NCBI GenBank assembly: GCA_003248865.1
Contig: QFPK01000015.1
Span: 1-64,000 of the forward strand
Direction of reading: 5' to 3'
From: Sphingomonas sp.
GTDB lineage: Bacteria; Pseudomonadota; Alphaproteobacteria; Sphingomonadales; Sphingomonadaceae
Length of the DNA: 64,000 bases
Shown: positions 1-6,081 of the stretch, in pieces
Layout of the letters: every line of letters begins with the position of its first letter
Position numbering within the stretch: the first letter of the stretch is position 1
Translations under genes and position numbers: made by a program
The notes under the pieces: model-generated
Seen by the model: the letters and a program-made list of their open reading frames with translations, nothing else
Databases searched by the model: none
Told to the model about the DNA's origin: nothing

Positions 1-33
1 AATCTGCTCGTCCGTGAACTTCGTCCGCTTCAT
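1..33 (-). CDS. IS3-family transposase OrfA, N-terminal 11 residues only
   Basis: The reverse complement of the first 33 bases starts with ATG and encodes MKRTKFTDEQI. This closely resembles the conserved start of IS3-family (IS407/IS51-like) OrfA proteins, which open with an MKR-FTEEQI helix of the DNA-binding domain. The remainder runs off the left edge, so integrity cannot be judged. Confidence 0.6.
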   Translation of the reverse strand, partial: MKRTKFTDEQI

Positions 34-97
34 CCGTCCGTCCTCTCAATAGGCCGGACTCTAATCAAGCTTGGAGGAAAATCAGGGGGTCAGGTCA
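1..97 (-). mobile_element. IS3-family element, right-hand end (partial)
   Basis: Positions 1-33 read on the minus strand give the first residues of an IS3-type OrfA transposase. They are followed outward by about 60 bp of non-coding DNA ending near 92-97 in a sequence that reads TGACCTGACCCCCTG on the minus strand. That is plausible as the terminal inverted repeat, since IS3-family ends start with TG. The exact terminus cannot be fixed because the other end lies outside the window. The element abuts the filamentous-phage gene train and may interrupt it. Confidence 0.6.
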
Positions 98-152
98 GCG
101 GCAATAAACACCGCGCCCGCACTTTCGAGAAACAATCGGCGGCTCAAAGAAG

Positions 153-227
153 TCACAGTGAGCGAACTCCGAGGATAAACGCAAACATCACCGAAGCGCC
201 GAGGACGAGAGCAGCCGTAAACGTCAT
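153..227 (-). CDS. Tiny hydrophobic peptide, possible filamentous-phage minor coat protein
   Basis: An ATG at 227 opens a 24-codon ORF ending with TGA at 153-155. Almost the entire product is one hydrophobic segment (core ALVLGASVMFAFILGV). The start lies 5 nt after the stop of the coat-protein gene upstream, in the same direction. Filamentous phages encode minor virion proteins of this size (gpVII and gpIX, about 32 residues). No strong Shine-Dalgarno sequence is visible. It could also be a remnant of a longer gene cut by the nearby IS element, or a chance ORF. Confidence 0.3.
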   Translation of the reverse strand: MTFTAALVLGASVMFAFILGVRSL

Positions 228-232
228 CGTGA

Positions 233-463
233 CTATTTCTTGATCATCGAGGACAGTTTGGAGTAGGCGACAATGATCGCCACGACACCCAAAGCTGTGA
301 CAGCAAGGCCGGCGATGGCCTCCTGCAACGAAATGACGATTCCGTCCGCCTCCACTTGTAGATTCTCAATCGGCGTTGCCGCTTGTGCAAACGCGACAGT
401 TGAATAGAATGAGGTAACAATCAGCGCAAAAAGCGCAGCAGAAAACTGACGAATACGAAGCAT
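233..463 (-). CDS. Major coat protein (gpVIII-like) of filamentous phage
   Basis: The 76-residue product has the three-part design of inovirus major coat preproteins. There is a cleavable signal peptide (about residues 1-27, ending ..VAFA-QA), then a short acidic amphipathic stretch (ENLQVEADG), a single membrane helix (about 48-66) and a basic tail ending SSMIKK that would face the DNA. A GTG at 472 is possible, but the ATG at 463 follows the stop of the upstream gene by one base and fits translational coupling. No named homologue was identified; the call rests on architecture and on the neighbouring replication and ssDNA-binding genes. Confidence 0.65.
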   Translation of the reverse strand: MLRIRQFSAALFALIVTSFYSTVAFAQAATPIENLQVEADGIVISLQEAIAGLAVTALGVVAIIVAYSKLSSMIKK

Positions 464-464
464 G

Positions 465-689
465 TCACGCACTTTCTATGATTTTCTTGATCGCTGCGAA
501 CGCAACACCAATTAAAAACGGAATCAGAATTGCGCTGGCACCGATCGCGACTGCATGTTCAAGTTCGCTGCCGAAAAGCAAAACTTGAGGTTCGTCAGCA
601 AGAACAAGACTATATCCTTGCGGACATGGAGGCTCGACCGGCTGCAGAGGATCGGCAGAAGGCGAGCATTTGAGGACGAAATCGGCCAT
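465..689 (-). CDS. Small membrane protein, possible minor coat protein
   Basis: The 74-residue product has a Cys/Pro-containing N-terminal half (KCSPSADPLQPVEPPCPQGY), an acidic stretch (GSELEHAV), then a membrane helix (about 47-66, ending VAFAAIKKIIESA) with positive charges after it. It has no clear cleavable signal, so an N-out single-pass topology is likely. It lies between a 29-residue peptide gene and the major coat gene, with a 1-nt gap to the next start. Position and architecture suggest a filamentous-phage minor virion or assembly protein; its precise role is unknown. Confidence 0.55.
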   Translation of the reverse strand: MADFVLKCSPSADPLQPVEPPCPQGYSLVLADEPQVLLFGSELEHAVAIGASAILIPFLIGVAFAAIKKIIESA

Positions 690-698
690 CCCAAAATC

Positions 699-788
699 TC
701 AGACGATCCAGCCGGCCCAGCGGGCGATGCCAATCACCAGCAGACCAATCGAAAGCGCTGTGAGCGCATCTGTGATCGCAGCTTCCAT
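699..788 (-). CDS. 29-residue membrane peptide, gpVII/gpIX-like
   Basis: An ATG at 788 lies two bases after the TGA of the upstream 56-residue gene (TGACCATG), so the two are probably translationally coupled. The product is a short acidic head (MEAAITDALTA) followed by one hydrophobic helix (LSIGLLVIGIARWAGWIV). Length and composition match the tiny end-cap proteins of filamentous virions. An in-frame extension upstream to 884 exists but overlaps the neighbouring gene throughout and looks non-coding. Confidence 0.45.
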   Translation of the reverse strand: MEAAITDALTALSIGLLVIGIARWAGWIV

Positions 789-790
789 GG

Positions 791-961
791 TCAGGACCAA
801 AAACTGCGAGAGACCCGGACGATCGGGTTTGCAGCTCCGCGGCTTGCGCGGCTGACTGTGCAAGCCAGAAGGAAGGGCAACCAAACTGCTGCTAGAAAGA
901 CAGCCAAAGGGAAAAACGCCTGAACGATAGATGCGAAATGATCAAAAATTTGGTCGTGCAT
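791..961 (-). CDS. 56-residue single-pass membrane protein of the phage train
   Basis: An ATG at 961 preceded by GGGAG at 8-12 nt opens a 57-codon ORF ending at 791. The product has a polar N terminus (MHDQIFDHFASIVQ), one strong membrane helix (about residues 15-34, AFFPLAVFLAAVWLPFLLA) and a basic C-terminal tail (SRASRG..RVSRS). It starts 21 nt after the ssDNA-binding-protein stop. The clear ribosome site and tight spacing on both sides support a real gene. Its position fits a filamentous-phage minor coat or assembly protein; no specific homologue is recognised. Confidence 0.55.
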   Translation of the reverse strand: MHDQIFDHFASIVQAFFPLAVFLAAVWLPFLLACTVSRASRGAANPIVRVSRSFWS

Positions 962-982
962 TTTACACTCCCTGGATCGATG

Positions 983-1270
983 TTAAGCCGCCTTGATACC
1001 GGCAGGTTGCGCGAGCGGCACAAGGCCGCGCTCAATGCCAAGCGAAAGGCGACCTTCGCGGTCCACGTAGAAAGCATCTGCGCCGAGAGTGTACCGACCA
1101 GGTTTAAACACTTCACCATTGCGAAGGAAGAATTCAAAGCTTGTCGGATATTTCTCGTTCGGGTTATGGAGGTACGCCTTTTGCATAGTGATCGAATAAT
1201 TGTTGCCAGTCTTCTTGCTGACACCCGATCTAGTAATCGGGTCATCCATGATTTCGATCTCGACTTGCAT
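983..1270 (-). CDS. Filamentous-phage ssDNA-binding (helix-destabilising) protein, gpV-like
   Basis: The 95-residue product resembles the phage gpV helix-destabilising family, which coats single-stranded progeny DNA and switches replication towards packaging. It starts MQVEIEIMDDP, has a central SKKTGNNYSI followed by an aromatic/acidic QKAYLHN stretch, a YPTSFEFFL strand and a GRYTLGADAFYVDREGRLSL segment, then a loose basic tail. A longer frame begins at 1441, but the ATG at 1270 with AAAGG upstream starts exactly where the family fold starts. It sits at the head of the small coat genes, as in other inoviruses. Confidence 0.7.
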   Translation of the reverse strand: MQVEIEIMDDPITRSGVSKKTGNNYSITMQKAYLHNPNEKYPTSFEFFLRNGEVFKPGRYTLGADAFYVDREGRLSLGIERGLVPLAQPAGIKAA

Positions 1271-1650
1271 GTTCGCTAGCCTTTCGTTCGCCAGACATTT
1301 GGCGAGCGCCAGTAACTCATTTGCGTAAGTTACCGTCAACACTTCACGATTTCGGTGTAAATCGGCATTTCGAGCCGATTTCAGCGGAATGTAGTTTTTC
1401 GAGCCGAAACGAGCGCAATTTGACCGAATAATTTCATCCACTTATCGCGAAGGCCGATCAGCGAGCACGCAGCAATCGAATTTTTTATCCGAAGCCGGTC
1501 GCTGAGCGGGCCTTACGCGCCGAAAGCGGCAAATTTGCTCGGCTCGATTTCCGCGAATTTAAGCAATTCGACCCGAATTGCGCGCGATTTAGGTAAGCAA
1601 TGTTGACAGAATAATTGCGTCGAGGTGTACCGGGACGTGTCGTCTGTGGA
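1271..1650. other. Non-coding, hairpin-rich phage intergenic region
   Basis: No convincing gene lies here. The region is AT-richer than its surroundings. It contains perfect inverted repeats: AAATCGGC/GCCGATTT at 1359-1366/1374-1381, gcaattcg/cgaattgc at 1563-1570/1574-1581, and a short gccg-aaag-cggc at 1519-1530. Such folded intergenic DNA upstream of gpV could carry the promoter of the coat operon or a packaging/origin function. That role is inference. Confidence 0.4.
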
Positions 1651-1812
1651 TTATTCTTCCAAGTTAATGTCGCGCATCGGCAGGAGGGAGGAGTCAATGT
1701 CATCCGGAAAGTAGTCTTGGGGCTCAAGAGGTTTCATTTTCTGGAGAATTTCGATCAAGTTTGGTCTCTGCGTGACGTCTTCCCCCGCTTCGCGCTTTTT
1801 ATCTGTGCTCAT
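1651..1812 (-). CDS. Small acidic protein, antitoxin-like C-terminal region
   Basis: The 53-residue product starts MSTDKKREAGED and contains a short helix (NLIEILQKMKPL) followed by an acidic, proline-containing tail (EPQDYFPDDIDSSLLPMRD). This LKPL-xx-FPxIDD pattern resembles the toxin-binding tails of small antitoxins of the VapB type. No DNA-binding N-terminal domain precedes it and no PIN-domain toxin follows it. It could therefore be an orphan or fragmentary antitoxin, or an unrelated phage accessory protein. It lies between the phage ssDNA-binding gene and a hairpin region. Confidence 0.35.
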   Translation of the reverse strand: MSTDKKREAGEDVTQRPNLIEILQKMKPLEPQDYFPDDIDSSLLPMRDINLEE

Positions 1813-1841
1813 CCTGCACTCTTCCACCCAACGCTGTGGAC

Positions 1842-1863
1842 GACCGAATAAGTTGACACCCCA
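1842..1863. repeat. 22-bp direct repeat, copy 1 (intergenic)
   Basis: This 22-bp sequence beginning gaccgaataagttgacac is identical to 2676-2697, which lies inside the replication gene. A shorter 10-bp match (gaccgaataa) occurs at 1422-1431. Copy 1 sits directly beside the paired hairpins at 1875-1920. The arrangement suggests a replication-initiator recognition or nick region, or a small duplication of part of the replication gene. Confidence 0.6.
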
Positions 1864-1874
1864 AGGCGGCTGAA

Positions 1875-1920
1875 TGCCAAAAATGGCACAAAAGTGCAGT
1901 GTTACTACACTGCACTTTTG
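1875..1920. promoter_or_regulatory. Two abutting perfect hairpins, candidate phage origin/packaging or terminator element
   Basis: Hairpin 1 is tgcca-aaaa-tggca (1875-1888). It touches hairpin 2, which has a 14-bp perfect stem (1889-1902 with 1907-1920) and a 4-nt loop. The stem flanks are A/T runs on both strands, so it could terminate transcription in either direction. Filamentous phages keep strand origins and the packaging signal as hairpins in an intergenic region, and this is the strongest candidate here. The 22-bp repeat ends 11 bp before it. Confidence 0.5.
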
Positions 1921-1933
1921 CCCCCGACGATGG

Positions 1934-2185
1934 TCAGTCGTCCTTCGATGCGAGCCTCTCAACCTCGTTGTCGGTGGCTTCCTTGAGCGCTTCCGAAACA
2001 TAGTCGCCGAGATCGGCAAGATGCTCACGGAGCGATTCCTCGCTGATGCCGGCATCTTTCGCGTCCGAAATTAGCTGTTGCACGTGCGCCTCGATCACCT
2101 CAGCGCCGGGATCGTATAGCCCTGCGTTGACGTTCTCAAAAACCCAAGACGTCGCGAAATCAGTTACTTCCTTGCTGGTACTCAC
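1934..2185 (-). CDS. Small hypothetical protein (83 aa) in phage region
   Basis: A GTG at 2185 preceded by GGAGG at 6 nt gives the best start; upstream ATGs lack a ribosome site. The product is mostly helical and acidic (STSKEVTDFATSWVFENVN, then EAHVQQLISDAKDAGISEES, ending in a Lys/Asp tail). It resembles small DUF768-like alphaproteobacterial proteins in overall pattern (short FATxWI-type opening and a helical acidic body), but that assignment is weak. It lies between the phage replication gene and the hairpin region. Confidence 0.45.
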   Translation of the reverse strand: MSTSKEVTDFATSWVFENVNAGLYDPGAEVIEAHVQQLISDAKDAGISEESLREHLADLGDYVSEALKEATDNEVERLASKDD

Positions 2186-2245
2186 GCTGTTCCTCCACAT
2201 TTGGAACAGCATGTATAGGTCCAGCCCGCGCTGGGCGAAAGCGCC

Positions 2246-3289
2246 TCAGGCGGCCAGGAGCCGCCGCACGTGACCATCAATCTCAGCTGGATCTGCCGTC
2301 GATATGTGAAGGACGCGCTTGAAGGTGAACGCTTCAACATTGTCCAAGCCAGCGGAAGGCGTTGGAAGAGCAATATCGGAGCCGTAAAACTTCTTAACTT
2401 CTGAACGCCAGCGCGCGAAAGTCCTGGCGGGCGTCAGTGCAGAAAGATCGCGCCCCGCTCGCCAAGAATCATACAATGCCGTCACCCTGGCAGGCGCTTC
2501 CAGCTTGTTTTCTTCCACGCTCATCGGCTCATCGCCCCAAAAAAGTTTGGCCGCTTTGGCCTCCCACACCGTTGCGGCTGTCGCCGCGCTCCAATCACTC
2601 ACCGTCCGCAAGTTGAGCTTGTCGAGCTCGCGCCCATGAACCTCAATTTCTACACGAAGCTGACGATCTACCCAAGACCGAATAAGTTGACACCCCACGA
2701 GCGGTGCAGCCTGTGATAGCTTGCCCTTCCTCCGAACGACAAATTCCGGACCCTTTGCATAAAGCTTTATTTTCCAAGCACTTCGGTTCCCGCGATGCAT
2801 TCCCCAGGACACGGTGCATCCGTCCTCTGCCAGCGCACCTTTCCCGCGATGCGACAGTGAAGCACGGGCTGCGCAGGCTTTGATATAGAGCTTTACGTCC
2901 TCGAGATTTCGCAACGTGAACATTTCATTCACGTCGATGCGATGAATTCGAGCCGAGCGAATTGCATCATCATCGACCCTAACTCCTTCAAGCGGACCCA
3001 ATGCCAATCGGTCGAGCGTTTGCCGCAGCAGTAGAAATAGGTCGGTCGAGCCAAAGAGGTTATGTCCGCCGAGAAACTTGGTTGGCGAGCCGTACAGCTC
3101 TAGTTCTTGGCCATCCACACAGCGAACCATCATCGAGCCCGACCAGGACCCTTCACATCGCATATGTTTCAGCAACTCAAACTCTCGCTGCTCCTGGCCA
3201 TCTGCCCAAGTGGTCGAAACCATGCGACCACCGAAAAGAGGGCGGCCGAGCTCAACCGGGATGACGACGCGAATCGTGTCGATCATCAT
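2246..3289 (-). CDS. Phage/plasmid replication initiation protein, gene II/X family
   Basis: The 347-residue product resembles the gene II/X replication proteins of filamentous phages. These nick the double-stranded form and drive rolling-circle synthesis. Family-like features are the opening MIDTIRVVIPVELG, a central SARIHRIDVNEMF strand, and the WKIKLYAKGPE motif about 50 residues later, followed by a VEIEVHGRELDKL segment. Tandem ATG codons at 3289 and 3286 are both possible starts. One copy of the 22-bp repeat lies inside the gene (2676-2697). The frame is open throughout and looks intact. Confidence 0.7.
   Translation of the reverse strand: MMIDTIRVVIPVELGRPLFGGRMVSTTWADGQEQREFELLKHMRCEGSWSGSMMVRCVDGQELELYGSPTKFLGGHNLFGSTDLFLLLRQTLDRLALGPLEGVRVDDDAIRSARIHRIDVNEMFTLRNLEDVKLYIKACAARASLSHRGKGALAEDGCTVSWGMHRGNRSAWKIKLYAKGPEFVVRRKGKLSQAAPLVGCQLIRSWVDRQLRVEIEVHGRELDKLNLRTVSDWSAATAATVWEAKAAKLFWGDEPMSVEENKLEAPARVTALYDSWRAGRDLSALTPARTFARWRSEVKKFYGSDIALPTPSAGLDNVEAFTFKRVLHISTADPAEIDGHVRRLLAA
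2676..2697. repeat. 22-bp direct repeat, copy 2 (inside replication gene)
   Basis: This copy is identical to 1842-1863 and in the same orientation, 834 bp apart start to start. On the coding strand it encodes the segment around CQLIRS of the replication protein. Beyond it, both copies continue with TTGGGT(G/A)GA on the minus strand, copy 1 after a 10-bp insertion. This supports an old duplication of this part of the replication gene. Confidence 0.6.
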
Positions 3290-3597
3290 TTCAAGCGCTC
3301 GCCAAATGCGAAACGCCCCCTAGGAACATTCCAACCGGTTTTAGCCCCATAAATTGGCTAACCAATTGAAATATCAGTCCTGTTCGTCCCCGTCCCTGGG
3401 CACCATTTTCCCTTCTTTTCGACACCTGACTGCTGATTGCTTTGGCGAATCGGAGATTTCCGGCGCGTTTTCAAAGTGCTGTCAGCACTCCGCGCATCTG
3501 GCGCCGAGCGCGGAGACGCTCTCTGTCGGGCCAAGGCGGGCCTGATTCCGGCGATTTCTCTGACTCGCAAACAGGCGGTCGGGAGATGCGATGCGCA
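3290..3597. other. No recognisable gene
   Basis: This stretch separates the phage replication gene from a decayed fragment. It contains a few short open frames, none with a family signature or good ribosome site, and no repeat was found. Confidence 0.4.
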
Positions 3598-3765
3598 TCA
3601 GGATGCGGTACGGAAGATTCTGTGTTGCGGCGCACTGCCAAGATCGAGGACGCCGCCTTCGTCCAGAACCTTTCTGAGCCGCTGGAGCTGCCGGGCGATG
3701 GCGGACGTCAGCCCGCCATACACCTTCTCCTGCATGTGCCAGACAATGGCGCGGGCGTAAGATCC
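3598..3765 (-). pseudogene. Remnant resembling a DUF2924-type protein
   Basis: On the minus strand this frame reads a peptide with SYARAIVWHMQEKVYGGL, followed by ARQLQRLRKVL, and stops with TGA at 3598. DUF2924 proteins, usually encoded next to phage-type recombinases, contain a similar R-x-LAYRIQELAYGGL segment followed by an RRLExL helix. Only that middle part is visible. The expected N-terminal half and the recombinase partner are missing. The match is by eye, so the identity is tentative; a mobile-element relic is the likely reading. Confidence 0.35.
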
Positions 3766-3949
3766 CACCCCAGATAATCCAGAGCATTCGGAGTTATAGG
3801 ATTGATATTAACGAATAATCAATTTCAAGTGCAATATTTTGATCTTTAAATATCCGCTATATTGTCAAATCATGCATGTTTATTTTCTCTTCATAGGATA
3901 TATTTATAATTTTTCTCTTCTTACTTTTTTATACTTAGTGAAGTTTCTC
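3766..3949. other. Strikingly AT-rich intergenic stretch
   Basis: About 180 bp, visibly much richer in A and T than the flanking genes (for example gatattaacgaataatcaa and ggatatatttataat), lies between the mobile-element relic and the Lrp-type regulator. It contains no credible gene. Composition marks it as foreign or as a low-GC junction of the integrated region. Confidence 0.5.
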
Positions 3950-4429
3950 TCAAAGGGTTCGTTGCCGCATGGGGATCGCAGTCGTCTGCTTGATTTCGCT
4001 GAGTGTGACGGTGGACTGGATATCCTGCACCCCCGGCAACTTCATGATCACCTTGAAGACGAAATTCTGATACCAATCCAGCGACTGGGCGACGATCTTC
4101 AGCATGATGTCTCGCTCACCGAATAGGGTGTGGCATTCCTGGATCTCAGGGATCGTCTCGATCTTGCGCATGAATTCCGCCCGCTGGGGTTCCGAGAGAG
4201 ACGCGACCTTCAGCGTGGCGAAAATGTAGAGGCTTTCCCCGAACCGCTTGCGGTCAAGAATGGCGACCTGCCCCTTGATATAGCCCTCTTCACGCAGCCG
4301 TTGCAGCCGGCGCCAGCAGGGTGATTGCGACAGGCCCACCTTCTCGGCCAGATCCGTCGTCGACAGCGACGCATCTTTCTGGATCTGTTCAAGAATCCTG
4401 TAATCGACGGCGGTGAGCACTTCCGACAT
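3950..4429 (-). CDS. Lrp/AsnC-family transcriptional regulator
   Basis: The 159-residue product has the standard length and two domains of this family. An N-terminal winged helix-turn-helix (about 7-65; DYRILEQIQKDASLSTTDLA, then GLSQSPCWRRLQRLREEGYI) is followed by a RAM effector-binding domain (about 70-150; VQDIQSTVTLSEIK). Such proteins bind DNA as octamers or dimers and respond to an amino acid. GGAAAG lies 6-11 nt before the ATG. The gene diverges from the large peptide-use operon starting at 4591, which is the usual arrangement for a local regulator of amino-acid or peptide catabolism. The ligand is unknown. Confidence 0.9.
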   Translation of the reverse strand: MSEVLTAVDYRILEQIQKDASLSTTDLAEKVGLSQSPCWRRLQRLREEGYIKGQVAILDRKRFGESLYIFATLKVASLSEPQRAEFMRKIETIPEIQECHTLFGERDIMLKIVAQSLDWYQNFVFKVIMKLPGVQDIQSTVTLSEIKQTTAIPMRQRTL

Positions 4430-4590
4430 ATGGTCTTTCCTGACGCTTGCATCCGGGGTGTGGGCGTTCAGCTTAATGCACTGATTGCGGATTCATTGCA
4501 TAGTTTATCCAACCCATAGCGAACGGGCTGCAACTTCGCATATTCATTTCCAGAAAGCGGCCATAGCTTGCCCGGTGTAGGAGACCGTGC
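4430..4590. promoter_or_regulatory. Divergent promoter region between lrp-type gene and peptide operon
   Basis: This 161-bp gap must contain both promoters. It includes a loose inverted arrangement, atgca at 4476-4480 facing tgcat at 4497-4501, in an AT-richer core. That fits the degenerate sites of Lrp-type proteins but is not diagnostic. Confidence 0.35.
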
Positions 4591-6081
4591 ATGATCGACT
4601 TCCGCCTTCTGCTTCCCGTTCTTGCCGGCCTTGCGCTGGCCGTGCCCGGCTCGGCCGTCGCAGCCTCTCTGGCCCCGGCTGAAGTGGCACAGGCGGTGCG
4701 GGCGCCGGTGATCACCCGCCACAGCGGAACCTTCGGCGGCGAGAAGATCCGCTACACTGCAACCGTGTCCGAACTGCCGATCGTGACCGGGGCGGGAGAA
4801 GGCGCGCGCATCGTCAGCTTCGCCTACACCAGGGATGGGGCGAAGGCCGCTGCGCGGCCGGTGCTGTTCCTGTTCAACGGCGGCCCCATCTCGCCTTCGC
4901 CCTATCTGCATATCGGCGGGCTCGGCCCGCGCCGCATCTGGTTTCCTGATGATGTGAAGGCGGACCCATCGGAATTCCGGCTGATCGACAATCCACACTC
5001 ACCGCTGAACGCTGTCGATCTGGTGTTCATCGACCCGGCCTCCACCGGCTTCAGTCGGGTGGAAGCGGGAACCGAGCCGTCCGCCTATTTCTCGGTCGAC
5101 GCCGATGCCCGGCAGTTCGCAACCTTCATCCGCCAATGGCTGAAGGCGAACGGCCGCACCGCCTCGCCGGTCTATGTGCTGGGCGAAAGCTATGGCACCA
5201 TCCGCGCGCCGGAAATCGCCCGTCAGCTGGCGGAGGGGCCCGATCCGCTGCCGCTTGCCGGGGTGTTCCTTTACGGGCAGGCCGCCAACATCATCGAATA
5301 TTCGCAGCGGCCCGCCAATGTGGCGAGCTATGTCGCCTCGCTTCCGACGCTCGCGGCGACTGCCTGGTATCATGGCCGCATCGACCGCAAGGGCCGCACG
5401 CTGGAGCAGATCGTGGCGGAAGCCTCGGCGTTCGCGAAGGGCGATTATCTGACCGCGCTCTATCAGGGCTCCGCACTGCCCGTGGCCGAGCAGAAGCGGA
5501 TCGCTGCCGAACTGCAGGCGCTTACCGGCCTCTCCGCCGACTGGTATCTCGCCAACGCGCTGCGCATCAGCAAGGAACAGTATCGCCTGGAACTGCTGAA
5601 GGATCAGGGGCTGCTGCTGGGGCGCACGGACGCGCGCTACACCGCCCCCATCACCGACAAGGGCGGCGCGCCCGACCCGGCGGACGTGCTGGTGAAAGCG
5701 ATCCAGCAGACCTTCCCGCGCTATGTCCGCGACGAGTTGAAGCTGGGCTGGGGCGACGAATATCGGATGAATTCGCCCGTCACCGGCGGGTTGGAAGGCT
5801 GGGTCTGAGGTGCGGGCAAGAGCCCGTTCGCCGACTGGCCCTATTACACCGGGATCAGCGCTATGATGAAGCTGAACCCCGCCTTCAAGCTGATGGTCGC
5901 CAGCGGCTATTACGACACCATGACCACGGTCGGCGCGGCCGAGCTGCTGACCGCGCAATCCGGCTGGCCGGCGGACAAGGTGACGCTGAAGGCCTATGAC
6001 GGCGGCCATATGGGCTACAGTGTCGACGCCACCGCGAAGGCGATGGGCGACGATATCCGGGCCTGGATGCGCGGGAAATGA
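4591..6081 (+). pseudogene. S10-type serine carboxypeptidase with in-frame TGA
   Basis: This is a secreted S10-family peptidase (signal peptide residues 1-24) that would remove C-terminal residues from peptides in the periplasm. The nucleophile motif GESYGT is intact (Ser200), but codon 406 (5806-5808) is TGA. The same frame continues past it with GAGKSPFADWPYYTG and carries the remaining catalytic residues Asp442 (GYYDTMTT) and His473 (GGHMGY). It ends at 6081 in an ATGA overlap with the next gene. The intact paralogue at 9108-10568 has Trp-Gly at the matching place, so TGG to TGA is the simplest cause. The oxyanion-loop motif also differs (NGGPISPS versus NGGPGSSS). As read, only a 405-residue product without Asp and His would form. 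Confidence 0.85.

Larger units (their letters stand above)
153..3289 (-). mobile_element. Inovirus-like (filamentous phage) prophage segment
   Basis: A minus-strand train runs in the order replication protein (3289), small hypothetical (2185), small acidic protein (1812), ssDNA-binding protein (1270), then four very small membrane-segment ORFs and a coat-protein-like gene (463-233). This order of replication, then ssDNA binding, then tiny coat genes is the hallmark of filamentous phages. The expected gpIII, gpVI and Zot/gpI genes would follow to the left, where the IS3-type element and the window edge lie. The phage is therefore truncated, IS-interrupted or simply continues outside the window. 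No dif-like attachment site was recognised on the right side. Confidence 0.7.

Noticed and set aside
3790..3950. dif-like XerCD site in the AT-rich stretch
   Set aside because: I looked for the two conserved half-sites around a 6-bp centre and found no convincing match.
5806..5808. TGA as a selenocysteine codon in the S10 peptidase
   Set aside because: S10 enzymes do not use selenocysteine, the position is Trp in the paralogue and no SECIS-like hairpin follows directly; a nonsense mutation is simpler.
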